A stretch of DNA of 64,000 nucleotides from positions 62,001 to 126,000 of the forward strand of contig JAGZOP010000002.1 in assembly GCA_018383195.1 (NCBI GenBank). Reading direction: 5' to 3'. A program made the position numbers and the translations under genes. The notes below the pieces were generated by a model, which was given only the letters and a program-made list of their open reading frames with translations, did no database searches and had not been told where the DNA came from. The DNA comes from Clostridiaceae bacterium (GTDB taxonomy: Bacteria > Bacillota > Clostridia > Oscillospirales > Butyricicoccaceae). This document shows, piece after piece, positions 26,156 through 35,187 of this stretch; positions within the stretch are counted from its first letter, which is position 1, and every line of letters starts with the position of its first letter.

Positions 26156-26852
26156 CGTCTCGTCCTCGGCCTCCAAAGATCAGGATCAATCGCAGCAGCT
26201 GCGCCAGCGAAACAGCGAGTGCTGCCACATAGGTCATTGCCGCAGCCCACAGGGTTTTCTTTGCCATCGGGTATTCGTCGTCATACAGCAGACCGCCCTG
26301 CTCGATTGCTGCAAGCGCACGGTTCGACGCATTCAGCTCCACCGGCAGCGTCACAAGCTGGAATACCGTGGATAATCCGAAAAATGCAATGCCAATGGTG
26401 ATGATTGCGCCAAAATTAAACACCAGACCGAGCAAAATCAGCGGCATGGACAGCATAGAGCCAATGTTGGTTGCCGGAATAATGGCAGCGCGCAGCTTCA
26501 TCGGCGCATAGCCAACCGCATACTGTACCGCGTGTCCTGCCTCGTGCGCCGCAACGCCGATGGAAGCGACCGAAGTTGAACTGTACACGCTGTCTGACAG
26601 GCGAATCACATTGTCACGCGGGTCAAAATGATCGCTCAGGTGGCCGGATACGCGCTCAATACGCACATTGGTCACCCCGCTCGCACGCAGTACCGCAGCC
26701 GCTGCCTGTGCGCCGGTCATATTCCGGCGGCTGTATACGCGAGAATACCGGTCAAAGGTCGATTTGACCTTGAACTGTGCCCACATTGCGAAAAACACGC
26801 ATGGCAGCACAAGCACGAGATAATAATAATCAAATCCGTAATAATAAGGCAT
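26148..26852 (-). CDS. YugP-type membrane zinc metallopeptidase
   Basis: 234-residue integral membrane protein of the YugP / neutral zinc metallopeptidase family. A first hydrophobic segment (residues 9-26) is followed by the zinc motif HEAGH at 103-107 in VAAHEAGHAVQYA, then three hydrophobic segments and an Arg-rich tail. Function in the cell is not well known. It is inserted between fmt and rsmB, which are adjacent in Bacillus. Confidence 0.85.
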   Translation of the reverse strand: MPYYYGFDYYYLVLVLPCVFFAMWAQFKVKSTFDRYSRVYSRRNMTGAQAAAAVLRASGVTNVRIERVSGHLSDHFDPRDNVIRLSDSVYSSTSVASIGVAAHEAGHAVQYAVGYAPMKLRAAIIPATNIGSMLSMPLILLGLVFNFGAIITIGIAFFGLSTVFQLVTLPVELNASNRALAAIEQGGLLYDDEYPMAKKTLWAAAMTYVAALAVSLAQLLRLILIFGGRGRDDD

Positions 26853-26888
26853 AATAAAAGTTCCTGCTTTCTTTGGTTGATACCCTCT

Positions 26889-27812
26889 TTACGCCCCTAA
26901 AACTGTTCCCTTTTCTATTGCATGCCCGCGCAGGTAATCGCAGGCGTTCATACGTTTGCCGCCGACCATCTGAATCTCGGTCAGGCGCAGCGCACCGTCT
27001 CCGCAGGCGACGAGCAGCCCCTTTTTCGCATCTGCTTCGAGCACCTCACCCGGCGCTCCGCACCGGTCTGACAGCTCTGCCGCAAAAATTTTCATCCGCG
27101 CTCCCTCAAGCGTGGTCAGCGCAACCGGCCACGGATTCAAACCGCGAATCAGGCAGTCAATCTCGTGGGCAGACTTGCGCCAATCGACCATTGCCAGTTC
27201 TTTATCCAGCATGGATGCATAATTTGCAAGTCTTTCATCCTGCGGCTGCAGCACAATTTCCGGCAATTTTGCGATGGTTTCGCTGAGCAACGCTGCCCCC
27301 GCTTCGGCAAGACGGTCAAACAGCTCCCCCGCCGTTTCCCGCGCACCGATTTCGGTCTTATACGTCAGCAGCATATCGCCGGTATCCAAGCCGCGCGCCA
27401 TTTTCATCGTTGTAACGCCCGCATACTGATCTCCCGCAATTACCGACCACTGGATGGGTGCCGCGCCGCGCCAGCGCGGCAGCAGCGAGCCATGTACATT
27501 GATACAGCCAAACTGCGGAAAATCCAACACATAGGCGGGCAAAATTTTGCCGTAGGCAACCACGACTATCAGTTCCGGACGGGTTTCCTCAAGCAATGGC
27601 AAAATCGCACCGTCTTTCAGAGAATCCGGCTGATGCACGGTCAATCCACGCTCGAGCGCAAGCGCTTTGACGGGCGGCGGCGTCAGCTTCATTTTGCGTC
27701 CCTGCGGTTTATCCGGCTGAGTCAGCACGCCGACAATCTCATGACCATCTTCAATGAGACGCGCGAGACATGGCACCGCAAAGTCCGGCGTACCCATAAA
27801 CAGGATTCTCAT
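26889..27812 (-). CDS. fmt: Methionyl-tRNA formyltransferase
   Basis: 307-residue enzyme that formylates initiator Met-tRNA using 10-formyl-THF. N-terminal MRILFMGTPDFAVPCLARL; catalytic Asn-His-Asp region in CINVHGSLLPRWRGAAPIQW and GDTGDMLL-like MARGLDTGDMLLTY; a C-terminal OB-like tRNA-binding domain. The ATG overlaps the def stop by 4 bases; def-fmt coupling is nearly universal in bacteria. Confidence 0.96.
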   Translation of the reverse strand: MRILFMGTPDFAVPCLARLIEDGHEIVGVLTQPDKPQGRKMKLTPPPVKALALERGLTVHQPDSLKDGAILPLLEETRPELIVVVAYGKILPAYVLDFPQFGCINVHGSLLPRWRGAAPIQWSVIAGDQYAGVTTMKMARGLDTGDMLLTYKTEIGARETAGELFDRLAEAGAALLSETIAKLPEIVLQPQDERLANYASMLDKELAMVDWRKSAHEIDCLIRGLNPWPVALTTLEGARMKIFAAELSDRCGAPGEVLEADAKKGLLVACGDGALRLTEIQMVGGKRMNACDYLRGHAIEKGTVLGA

Positions 27813-28291
27813 TCTTCCTCCACCTGCTCTACTTCTACGTATTCTGTCACCTTTTCAGTGAACAGATGGCCGTCCAGATGCTCGGTTTCGTGGCAGAAGC
27901 ACTGTGCCACAATGCCCTCGCCCTCGCGCTCAAACCAGTTCCCGTTGCGGTCCTGTGCGCGAATCTTCGCCCATGTCGGGCGGTCAACATAGCCATATTT
28001 CCCCGGAACCGACAAACAGCCTTCCACGGTCGGCTCCAGTTCGTTCATCTCAATGACCTCCGGATTGATGAGTTCAATCATCTCCTCCGGCTCCTGATTC
28101 ACATCGAGCAGTACGACCACGCGGCGCAAAACGCCGACCTGCGGTGCCGCCAGACCCACACCGCCGGAGGACAGCAATGTCTCTTTCATATCGTCAAGCA
28201 GCGTGTGCAGACGGTCATCAAACGCAGTAATGACGCGGCATTTCTTGTTCAGCATTTCATCGCCTTTTACTAGTATGTTGCGAATCGCCAT
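27809..28291 (-). CDS. def: Peptide deformylase
   Basis: 160-residue metalloenzyme removing the N-formyl group from new proteins. Motif 1 GVGLAAPQVG (residues 44-53), motif 2 EGCLSVP (90-96, metal Cys) and motif 3 HETEH (134-138). The family consensus of motif 3 is HExDH; here the fourth residue is Glu. The two metal His and the catalytic Glu are kept, so activity is likely. Translationally coupled to fmt. Confidence 0.93.
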   Translation of the reverse strand: MAIRNILVKGDEMLNKKCRVITAFDDRLHTLLDDMKETLLSSGGVGLAAPQVGVLRRVVVLLDVNQEPEEMIELINPEVIEMNELEPTVEGCLSVPGKYGYVDRPTWAKIRAQDRNGNWFEREGEGIVAQCFCHETEHLDGHLFTEKVTEYVEVEQVEEE

Positions 28292-28306
28292 AATTCATGA
28301 CTCCTT

Positions 28307-30766
28307 TTACATAGAATCCGGGTTAAGGTCAGCATACAGGCTGACACCCCGGTTTTGTTTATCTGCGGCAAATTCCCGCAAAACGCCTGACACCAGCAGT
28401 CTGCGCCGCTTTCCTGCCGGACATCGTATCGTCAAATGATATCGGTATCGCCCTGCAACACGCACAACGCTCGCCGCAGCCGGACCGAGCACCGGAGATT
28501 TCAGGTCTGCAAATTGACCTTCCATCAGACCCAAAATTCTGGTTTTCAGCCGCAAAAGCGCCCGCAGCACCGCCTGCTCGTCCTCACCGCTTGCAGAAAG
28601 CAGCAAAAGCTCCCGAATCGGCGGGCATTGGGTCGCGCGGCGGCTTTCCAGCTCCCGTTCATAGAATGCATCATAGTCCTGCCGCGCAGCGGCAAGAATC
28701 ACCGGATGCTCCGGACTGAACGTCTGAATCACCGCCCTGCCCTGCTTGTCGCGCCGTCCTGCACGTCCGACAACCTGTGTAATGAGCGCGAACGTGCGCT
28801 CCCGCGCACGGAAATCCTGCGCATACAACGACTGATCGGCATCCAACACGCCCACCAGCGTGACGTTTTCAAAATCAAGCCCTTTGGTCACCATCTGGGT
28901 TCCGAGCAAGATATCTGCCTCGCCTGCACCGAAGGATGCAAGCAGCTGTTCATGGGAATTTTTCGCGGCAGTTGTATCCGCATCCATGCGAAGTACCCGC
29001 GCTGCCGGAAACAGCGCATGCAGCTCTTCCTCGACACGCTGCGTCCCCGGATTTTCCATAAACAAGTGATAGCTTCCGCACTCCGGACAGCAGTCCCGCA
29101 CGCGAATAGATGCCCCGCAATAGTGACACATGGCGCGTCCACTCACCGAATGATAGGTCATCGTTGTCGAACACGACGGACATTCCGGCATCCAACCGCA
29201 GACAGAGCATCCAATCACGCGGTTTGCGCCGCGCCGGTTGAGAAACAGAATGGACTGTTCCCCGTTTGCAAGGTTTTTTTCCAGCTCTGCATGCAGTACC
29301 GGACCGATTGAGCCGGTCAGTCCCTGCCGGGATAGTCCGCGCATATCCGCAATCAGCACCTGCGGCAAACCGCCGCCTCCAAAGCGTTCCGGCAAAGAAA
29401 AAAGCGGATATTTTCCGTTTTTCGCACCGAAATAGCTTTCTACTGACGGCGTTGCAGAACCCATCAGCAATAATGCATTTTGCTGCGCCGCCCGAAATTT
29501 TGCAACATCGCGCGCATGATAACGCGGCGAACGGTCGGACTGATATGCGCCGTCCTGTTCTTCATCCATCACGATCAAACCAAGTTCCTGCACCGGTGCA
29601 AACACCGCAGAGCGTGTTCCAATGACAACGCGTGCCGCGCCCGATTTGATCTTTTTCCAACTGTCGTACCGTTCTCCGGCGCTGAGCGCAGAGTGCAGCA
29701 CCGAAACGGTATCCCCGAACCTTGCCACAAATACACGGATAAACTGTGGGGTCAAACCGATTTCGGGCACAAGCACAATTGCCGATCGACCATCTGCAAG
29801 CATATCGTCAATCAGCTTTAGATATACCTGTGTCTTGCCGCTGCCGGTCACGCCATGCAGCAGTGCAGCCGCAGGCGCATGCGATTCCAAAAGCACGCGG
29901 ATTTCTTCGTAAACCCGCTGCTGTCTTTCATTCAATTTCTTTGGCGGCTCCGGCATAATCTGCTCAAACGCCGGCGCGCGAAAGCGTTCTTCTTGAAACT
30001 GCTCAAGCAGACCGTTTTTGACCATGGTGCGCAGCACCGCATCAGAAGCGCCGGTCATGTATTGCAGTTCCTGCTTGCTCATGGACTGCCCATCAGCCAG
30101 ACAGGAAATGATGTCCTGCCGCACCGGACTGCCGCGCCTGCGGCTCTCCCGTACCATTGCCTCTCCTGCATCCACCGCAAGCCGGTACATCCGCTCGGTT
30201 TTATTCTGTGTACGCTGCGCGATGTTGCTGCAATATTCCAAAACACCCCGGCGGCACAACGTATCCAACTGACTGGGCACAAAGCGGACACCGAGCAATG
30301 TTCTAAGTTCAGAAATCGTGTGGCTTTGTCCCTGTCCCGAAAAAACAGACAGCAGACCTCCAAACCCCTCATTTTCGAGTGCATGTATGGTTTCCGCATC
30401 CGCAAGCAGGGTATACGTATCTTTCCGCTTGAACCACAGACCTGCCGGTAAAATCGTGCGGATACATTCATAATACGTACAATACAAATGCTCACGCATC
30501 CACGCGGCAAGTTTGAGCTGAAAAGCGTCAAGCACAGGTTCTGCATCCAGCACTTCACTGACTGCCTTCAGCTTCTCCCGCGAAGCATGCTCCCGAAAAG
30601 CAAGAATGACTGCCTCGGAGCGCTGATTTGCCCTGCCAAACGGCACAAGCACGCGGCTTCCCACCGACACATTGCCGTCCAAATCCGCCGGCAAAATATA
30701 ATCATATAATTTATCAATCGCGAAAGTCACAGCTTCCACCGCGACCGCACAGATCCGATCCGGCAT
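28307..30766 (-). CDS. priA: Primosomal protein N' (PriA helicase)
   Basis: 819-residue replication-restart helicase. N-terminal DNA-binding domain (GNVSVGSRVLVPFGRANQ), Walker A LLHGVTGSGKTQVYLKLI, DEEQDGAYQ (DEAH-type box), zinc-binding cysteines between the helicase lobes (CSVCGWMPECPSCS ... CHYCG ... CCPECG), then ILLGTQMVTKGLDFENVTLV and VVGRAGRRDKQG. Full length. The start codon abuts the coaBC stop. Conserved order coaBC-priA-def-fmt. Confidence 0.95.
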   Translation of the reverse strand: MPDRICAVAVEAVTFAIDKLYDYILPADLDGNVSVGSRVLVPFGRANQRSEAVILAFREHASREKLKAVSEVLDAEPVLDAFQLKLAAWMREHLYCTYYECIRTILPAGLWFKRKDTYTLLADAETIHALENEGFGGLLSVFSGQGQSHTISELRTLLGVRFVPSQLDTLCRRGVLEYCSNIAQRTQNKTERMYRLAVDAGEAMVRESRRRGSPVRQDIISCLADGQSMSKQELQYMTGASDAVLRTMVKNGLLEQFQEERFRAPAFEQIMPEPPKKLNERQQRVYEEIRVLLESHAPAAALLHGVTGSGKTQVYLKLIDDMLADGRSAIVLVPEIGLTPQFIRVFVARFGDTVSVLHSALSAGERYDSWKKIKSGAARVVIGTRSAVFAPVQELGLIVMDEEQDGAYQSDRSPRYHARDVAKFRAAQQNALLLMGSATPSVESYFGAKNGKYPLFSLPERFGGGGLPQVLIADMRGLSRQGLTGSIGPVLHAELEKNLANGEQSILFLNRRGANRVIGCSVCGWMPECPSCSTTMTYHSVSGRAMCHYCGASIRVRDCCPECGSYHLFMENPGTQRVEEELHALFPAARVLRMDADTTAAKNSHEQLLASFGAGEADILLGTQMVTKGLDFENVTLVGVLDADQSLYAQDFRARERTFALITQVVGRAGRRDKQGRAVIQTFSPEHPVILAAARQDYDAFYERELESRRATQCPPIRELLLLSASGEDEQAVLRALLRLKTRILGLMEGQFADLKSPVLGPAAASVVRVAGRYRYHLTIRCPAGKRRRLLVSGVLREFAADKQNRGVSLYADLNPDSM

Positions 30767-31978
30767 TTATCCTTCCTTTTTCCGCGATATTTCAAGCAGC
30801 CGGTCGAGCACGAGATCTGCCAGATCGTCTTTCTGCATGAGTGTCAGCGGTTCGGAAGATCCATCACGGTAAAGCAAGGTTGCCACGTTGGTATCGTGTG
30901 CAAAACCAGCGCCCGCCGTCTTGAGATTATTTGCAACCATCATATCGCAATTCTTTTTTTTGAGTTTGGCGCGAGAATTCTCCACAAGGTCACGTGTCTC
31001 CATCGAAAATCCACAGACAAGCTGATTTTGGCGCTTTTTGCTGCCAATCTCAGAGAGAATATCCGGATTGCGGACAAGTTCTACCGAAAGCTCACTGTTT
31101 TTCTTTTTCATCTTATCGTCTGCAACCTGTGCCGGACGATAATCGCCCACAGCAGCCGCTTTGATAATCCAATCGGATGATTCGAGGTGTTCCAGTACCG
31201 CGTCACGCATCTCGCATGCCGAAGTAACCGGCACCACCGAAGCACCTGCGGGCGATTGGAGCGCAACCGGACCCGAAACCAACGTCACCTTGGCACCGCG
31301 GGCAAGGGCGCTCTCTGCGATGGCGTATCCCATCTTGCCGGTCGAGTGGTTTGAAAGAAAACGTACCGGATCCATCGCTTCCCGCGTCGGTCCCGCAGTC
31401 ACCAGAACCGATATGCCGGAAAGATCCTGCGCAGCCGCAGCGTACTCAATTGCACATGCGATGTCCTCCGGATCAGCCAACTTGCCGCGTCCGGTATCAC
31501 CGCATGCCAATCTGCCGCTTGCCGGCTCGACAATCCGTGCACCCCGCGCGCGCAGAATTTCAAGATTTTGCTGTACTACCGGATTTTCATACATCCCCGT
31601 ATTCATTGCGGGTGCGACCACAAGCGGCGCTTTCGTTGCCATCAGTGTGGTGCTCACCATGTCATCTGCAATACCATTTGCCGCCTTGCCGATGATGTTC
31701 GCAGTCGCCGGAGCAATCACAAATACATCTGCACGCTTGGCAAGCGAAATATGCTCCACCTCCCATGGGAAATCACGGTTGAACATATCGACAATCACGC
31801 GGTTGCCCGAAAGCACTTCGAGTGTCAGCGGCGTGATAAATTCGGTTGCAGACTTTGTCATGATGATAAATACCTCGGCGCCCTTTTTCTTCAGGCGTGA
31901 GGTCAGATCAGCCGCTTTATATGCCGCAATTCCACCGGTGACACATAAAACAACCGATTTTCCATGCAGGTGCATCAT
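30767..31978 (-). CDS. coaBC: Bifunctional phosphopantothenoylcysteine decarboxylase/synthase
   Basis: 403-residue flavoprotein for two steps of coenzyme A synthesis. The N-terminal CoaC domain has VCVTGGIAAYKAADLTSRL, the catalytic His in WEVEHISLAKRAD, and APAMNTGMYENP. The C-terminal CoaB domain (from about residue 190) has VLVTAGPTREAMDPVRFLSNHS and KKKNSELSVELVRNPDIL. GAGGAG inside the 3' end of rpoZ serves ATG 31978, giving coupling. Confidence 0.95.
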   Translation of the reverse strand: MMHLHGKSVVLCVTGGIAAYKAADLTSRLKKKGAEVFIIMTKSATEFITPLTLEVLSGNRVIVDMFNRDFPWEVEHISLAKRADVFVIAPATANIIGKAANGIADDMVSTTLMATKAPLVVAPAMNTGMYENPVVQQNLEILRARGARIVEPASGRLACGDTGRGKLADPEDIACAIEYAAAAQDLSGISVLVTAGPTREAMDPVRFLSNHSTGKMGYAIAESALARGAKVTLVSGPVALQSPAGASVVPVTSACEMRDAVLEHLESSDWIIKAAAVGDYRPAQVADDKMKKKNSELSVELVRNPDILSEIGSKKRQNQLVCGFSMETRDLVENSRAKLKKKNCDMMVANNLKTAGAGFAHDTNVATLLYRDGSSEPLTLMQKDDLADLVLDRLLEISRKKEG

Positions 31979-31980
31979 GT

Positions 31981-32298
31981 TTACTGCTCCTCGCTATCCT
32001 CCACGCTTTCGTCTTCTTCGTCCTCATCAAGCAGCGCTTCGTCGAAATCCAGGTCAACATCCAGCGCGACTGCCTTTTCCCGAACAGTTTCTGCTACCTC
32101 GGTCTTCGGACCCGGCTTATATACAACCGTGCCTGCCGCAATTTCATCGAGCGCAAGCTTGACTGCCTTATCCGGCAGGGACTCGCCGGTTTCCTCAGAT
32201 TCCTGAGAAATATCGCGTGCACGCTGTGCAGCAAGATTGACCAGCAGATAGCGGTTCCCAACACGCTTCATCAGCTCATTCATAGACGGTTTCAGCAT
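31981..32298 (-). CDS. rpoZ: RNA polymerase omega subunit
   Basis: 105-residue omega subunit supporting RNA polymerase assembly. Conserved segment RVGNRYLLVNLAAQRARDI (residues 12-30) and KAVKLALDEIAAGTVVY. The C-terminal third is a highly acidic tail (DLDFDEALLDEDEEDESVEDSEEQ-type composition), longer than in many omega subunits. Position gmk-rpoZ-coaBC is conserved. Confidence 0.93.
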   Translation of the reverse strand: MLKPSMNELMKRVGNRYLLVNLAAQRARDISQESEETGESLPDKAVKLALDEIAAGTVVYKPGPKTEVAETVREKAVALDVDLDFDEALLDEDEEDESVEDSEEQ

Positions 32299-32337
32299 AA
32301 TTCATTACCTCTTTTTATCGTTAGATTTCTTATTTTA

Positions 32338-32913
32338 TCACTGATTGCGGCAGCGCTCCGCAGCAAAAATTGCAAGCAGATCACGCACTGCAAGATCAAG
32401 ATCATCGTTGACGATCACATAATCAAACTGCGGCACATAAGTCATTTCATGCTCGGCGGTCTCCATGCGGCTGCGAATCTTGTCCTCGGTTTCTGTGCCT
32501 CGACCGCGCAAGCGCCGTTCCAGTTCCTCCATGGACGGAGGCGCAACAAATACCATCACAGCATCCGGGCGTTTTTTCTGAATCTGCATGGCGCCCTGTA
32601 CTTCAATTTCAAGCACAACATCATTTCCCGCTTCGAGCTGCTCATTGACCGGCGCTTCCAGCGTGCCATAGCGGTTCCCCACATACTGAGCATGCTCAAG
32701 AAATGCATTCTGTGCAATCTTATCTTCAAATTCCTGCATGCTCAGAAAATAATAGTGCACTCCATTCTGTTCCCCCTCACGCGGCGCACGGGTTGTCGCC
32801 GAAACAGATAGGAATACTTTCGGGTCCTGCGCAAGCGCACGTCCCAAAATAGTTCCCTTGCCCGTACCGGACGGACCGGTGAATACATAGAGTCTGCCCT
32901 TTTTATGCATCAT
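32338..32913 (-). CDS. gmk: Guanylate kinase
   Basis: About 191 residues; converts GMP to GDP. P-loop FTGPSGTGKGTI close to the N-terminus, GMP-binding SATTRAPREGEQNGVHYYF, and VLEIEVQGAMQIQKKRPDA. Three in-frame ATGs lie close together (32919, 32913, 32910); GAGGAGG directly abuts the first, so 32913 or 32910 is more likely. It overlaps remA by 11 bases. Confidence 0.94.
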   Translation of the reverse strand: MMHKKGRLYVFTGPSGTGKGTILGRALAQDPKVFLSVSATTRAPREGEQNGVHYYFLSMQEFEDKIAQNAFLEHAQYVGNRYGTLEAPVNEQLEAGNDVVLEIEVQGAMQIQKKRPDAVMVFVAPPSMEELERRLRGRGTETEDKIRSRMETAEHEMTYVPQFDYVIVNDDLDLAVRDLLAIFAAERCRNQ

Positions 32914-33160
32914 TCTCATCCTCCTCTACGGCAGCCGTGCGGCCTGCAATCGTCTCCGGCTGAAGCGCGGAAAGAATCACATGGTCGCTGTCTGTGATGA
33001 GTACGGCGCGGGTCCGCCGCCCATAGGTCGCATCAATCAGCACCCCTCGATCTCGTGATTCCTGCACGATTCGCTTGATGGGCGCGGACTCCGGACTGAC
33101 AATTGCGACCAGCCGGCCAGCCGAAACCATATTGCCAAATCCGATATTGATCAGTTTCAT
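32903..33160 (-). CDS. remA: RemA-family regulatory protein (DUF370)
   Basis: 85-residue DNA-binding regulator of the RemA/YlzA family, known in Bacillus to activate biofilm matrix and osmoprotection genes. Recognised by MKLINIGFGNMVSAGRLVAIVSPE at the N-terminus, then PIKRIVQESRDRGVLIDATYGRRTRA. It lies between yicC and gmk exactly as in Bacillus. The Clostridia target genes are unknown. Confidence 0.92.
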   Translation of the reverse strand: MKLINIGFGNMVSAGRLVAIVSPESAPIKRIVQESRDRGVLIDATYGRRTRAVLITDSDHVILSALQPETIAGRTAAVEEDENDA

Positions 33161-33172
33161 CCTGTTCCCCCA

Positions 33173-34048
33173 TTACTCGATATTCTGAATCTGTTCGCGA
33201 ATCTTTTCAATTTCAGCTTTCAGGCTGATGACAAGGTTGGCAAGCACGGTGTCGTTCGCTTTTGAACCAATGGTATTCGCCTCTCGGTTCATCTCCTGCA
33301 CCAGAAAATCCAGTTTCCGCCCGACCGGCTTTTCATCCGCCAGCATGAGCGCAAGCTGATCGAGGTGGCTGCGCAGGCGCACCGTTTCCTCATCCACTGC
33401 GGTCTTATCTGCGAAAATCGCCGCCTCGGTCAAAATGCGCTGCGGGTCAACCGTAGTATCTGCTAAGATCTCGTTCATGCGCTTTTCCAGACGCTCCCGA
33501 TATGCGGTTACGCGCTCAGGCGAACGTTTTTCGACTTCTTCCACCAGACCCAGAATCGTCTGCATGCGCCCCGCAACATCGGCAGCCATTTTTTCGCCTT
33601 CGCGACCGCGCATGACGTCAAATTCATCAACCGCCTGCGCAAACACATCGAGCACCGCGGCAGTCAGCGCCTCCGCATCGACCTCGAGGCGTTCGCTTAC
33701 CAACACATCAGGCATACGCGCAATGCTCATAACACTGATGTCATCATGCAGGTGAAGCGTATCCCGCAGTTCTGTAAGCGCTTTCAGATAGCCCTGCGCA
33801 AGCTCTTTATTGAGCACAATCGCAGTCTCCTGCGCCCCCATATCGGTAACAGCAACAAAAATATCGACCTTGCCGCGTGAAATACGGGCACCGGTCGCTT
33901 TCTTCAGTGCTTCCTCCAGAAAGCCATATCCGCGCGGGCATTTCACATTTACATCCAAATACCGATGGTTTACTGCGCGCAGCTCCACCATGATCTCTCT
34001 GCCATCCGTTGCCGCCCGGGCACGTCCATAGCCGGTCATGCTTTTCAT
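33173..34048 (-). CDS. YicC-family endoribonuclease-like protein
   Basis: 291-residue YicC/YloC family protein. N-terminal MKSMTGYGRARA and ELRAVNHRYLDVNVKCPRG, C-terminal block KLDFLVQEMNREANTIGSKA and KAEIEKIREQIQNIE are the family signatures. The E. coli member has been described as an endoribonuclease; in Firmicutes the role is less clear. ATG 34048 is chosen because it begins the conserved MTGYGRA region. It starts 26 bases after the upstream membrane-protein stop. Confidence 0.9.
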   Translation of the reverse strand: MKSMTGYGRARAATDGREIMVELRAVNHRYLDVNVKCPRGYGFLEEALKKATGARISRGKVDIFVAVTDMGAQETAIVLNKELAQGYLKALTELRDTLHLHDDISVMSIARMPDVLVSERLEVDAEALTAAVLDVFAQAVDEFDVMRGREGEKMAADVAGRMQTILGLVEEVEKRSPERVTAYRERLEKRMNEILADTTVDPQRILTEAAIFADKTAVDEETVRLRSHLDQLALMLADEKPVGRKLDFLVQEMNREANTIGSKANDTVLANLVISLKAEIEKIREQIQNIE

Positions 34049-34074
34049 ATTGTCATCATCCTTTTTCCCATATT

Positions 34075-34584
34075 TCACGGTCTGTCCCGAAACAGCATAC
34101 GGAACAGTGCAATAATCTTAGAAAACAAAATATCATAGCACGCAAATGCAATGAAAAATGCTGCGGTCAGCAGTACGTGCGGCAGCGCAGCGGCATGCTC
34201 GCCAAGCGGCAGAACACCCAAGCGCAGCAAAAACAGCAGGAATGCTGCAACCAATGCGGCATACAGCAATTTGCAGGCCCACTCTGCCGGCAGACGGTGA
34301 ATCCGCTCAATTCCATATTTAATGAGCGGATACACGCCGAACAGTACAATATACGCGACCACGAACCGTTTGCCCGGCACCATCAAAGCCGCAAGCAGCG
34401 ACGTTGCAAAATAAATATGAATCCCAAGCCGCACCTGACGGTGCACAAGCGGGATTGCAGGAATTGTGCCGGCGCTGATACACAGCGCCCAGCTTGCCCC
34501 CGGACAAATCGAAGCAAGGAGAAGCAGCACGACTGATACCGCCGTCAAAATCCCCCCATATGCGACAAACCGCGTCCGCTTCAC
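34075..34584 (-). CDS. Unknown integral membrane protein
   Basis: 169 residues with about five hydrophobic segments (around residues 8-25, 30-45, 55-72, 75-90, 105-125 and 135-155). No motif was recognised. The N-terminal arrangement (KRTRFVAYGGILTAVSVVLLLLAS) resembles small permease-like or ECF-S-like proteins, but this is weak inference. The start is GTG (34584), abutting the stop codon of the DnaJ-like gene, with GGAGG ten bases upstream, so the two are coupled. Confidence 0.72.
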   Translation of the reverse strand: MKRTRFVAYGGILTAVSVVLLLLASICPGASWALCISAGTIPAIPLVHRQVRLGIHIYFATSLLAALMVPGKRFVVAYIVLFGVYPLIKYGIERIHRLPAEWACKLLYAALVAAFLLFLLRLGVLPLGEHAAALPHVLLTAAFFIAFACYDILFSKIIALFRMLFRDRP

Positions 34585-35187
34585 TTAGCATCCGCCTCCG
34601 CCACAGCAGCTGTTGCAGCAGCAATTCATGCAGAGCATGGTCGTACAGCAGTCACACATACTCATTGAATTCATGGGACGATACCCTCCATAGCCCGCGC
34701 CCATATTGACCATATTGAGCGCGTTGCGGTATTCCGCATTGTTCGGGTCCATCGTACATGCCTGCATAAACGAAGAGCGCGCCTCATCATACCATCCCTT
34801 GCGAAAATAAATCGTTCCCATCAGAAAATGCCACTCTGCATCCCGCGTAGGGCTGCGCTGAAGCATCTCTTCGGCAAGCGACAGGTTTCCCTTATTGATT
34901 GCATCGCGAACCTGCGCATAAATTCCCGAAGTGTATCCGCCGGTTCGGTTTCCCTGCTGCTGATACCCGCCCGAAGAAGATGTACCGGCAGAAGTGCGGC
35001 CAGTCCGCGCATTCATAATCATGTCATACGCCTCATTGATCTCTTTCATGCGGGTCTCCGCCAGATCAGCCAACGGGCTTCCTATATAATTATCCGGGTG
35101 ATATTTTCTAGCCAGTTCACGATATGCCCGTTTGACATCATCGTCACTGGTCTGAGGGGTCACGCCAAGCACCTTATAAGGATCCAT
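34585..35187 (-). CDS. DnaJ-domain protein with Cys-rich C-terminus
   Basis: 200 residues. An N-terminal J domain (residues 1-65) with the HPD tripeptide in ARKYHPDNYIG suggests it stimulates an Hsp70. A Gly/Ser/Gln linker follows, then a TPR-like helical segment (AINKGNLSLAEEMLQRSPTRDAEWHFLMG ... ARSSFMQACTMDPNNAEY in part), and a C-terminal tail with ten Cys in the last 25 residues (CDCC, NCCCNSCC). The tail could bind metal or be exposed to oxidation. It overlaps the DUF5685 gene by 14 bases. The same J-domain/Cys-tail pairing with a DUF5685 partner suggests a shared function, unknown. Confidence 0.85.
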   Translation of the reverse strand: MDPYKVLGVTPQTSDDDVKRAYRELARKYHPDNYIGSPLADLAETRMKEINEAYDMIMNARTGRTSAGTSSSGGYQQQGNRTGGYTSGIYAQVRDAINKGNLSLAEEMLQRSPTRDAEWHFLMGTIYFRKGWYDEARSSFMQACTMDPNNAEYRNALNMVNMGAGYGGYRPMNSMSMCDCCTTMLCMNCCCNSCCGGGGC

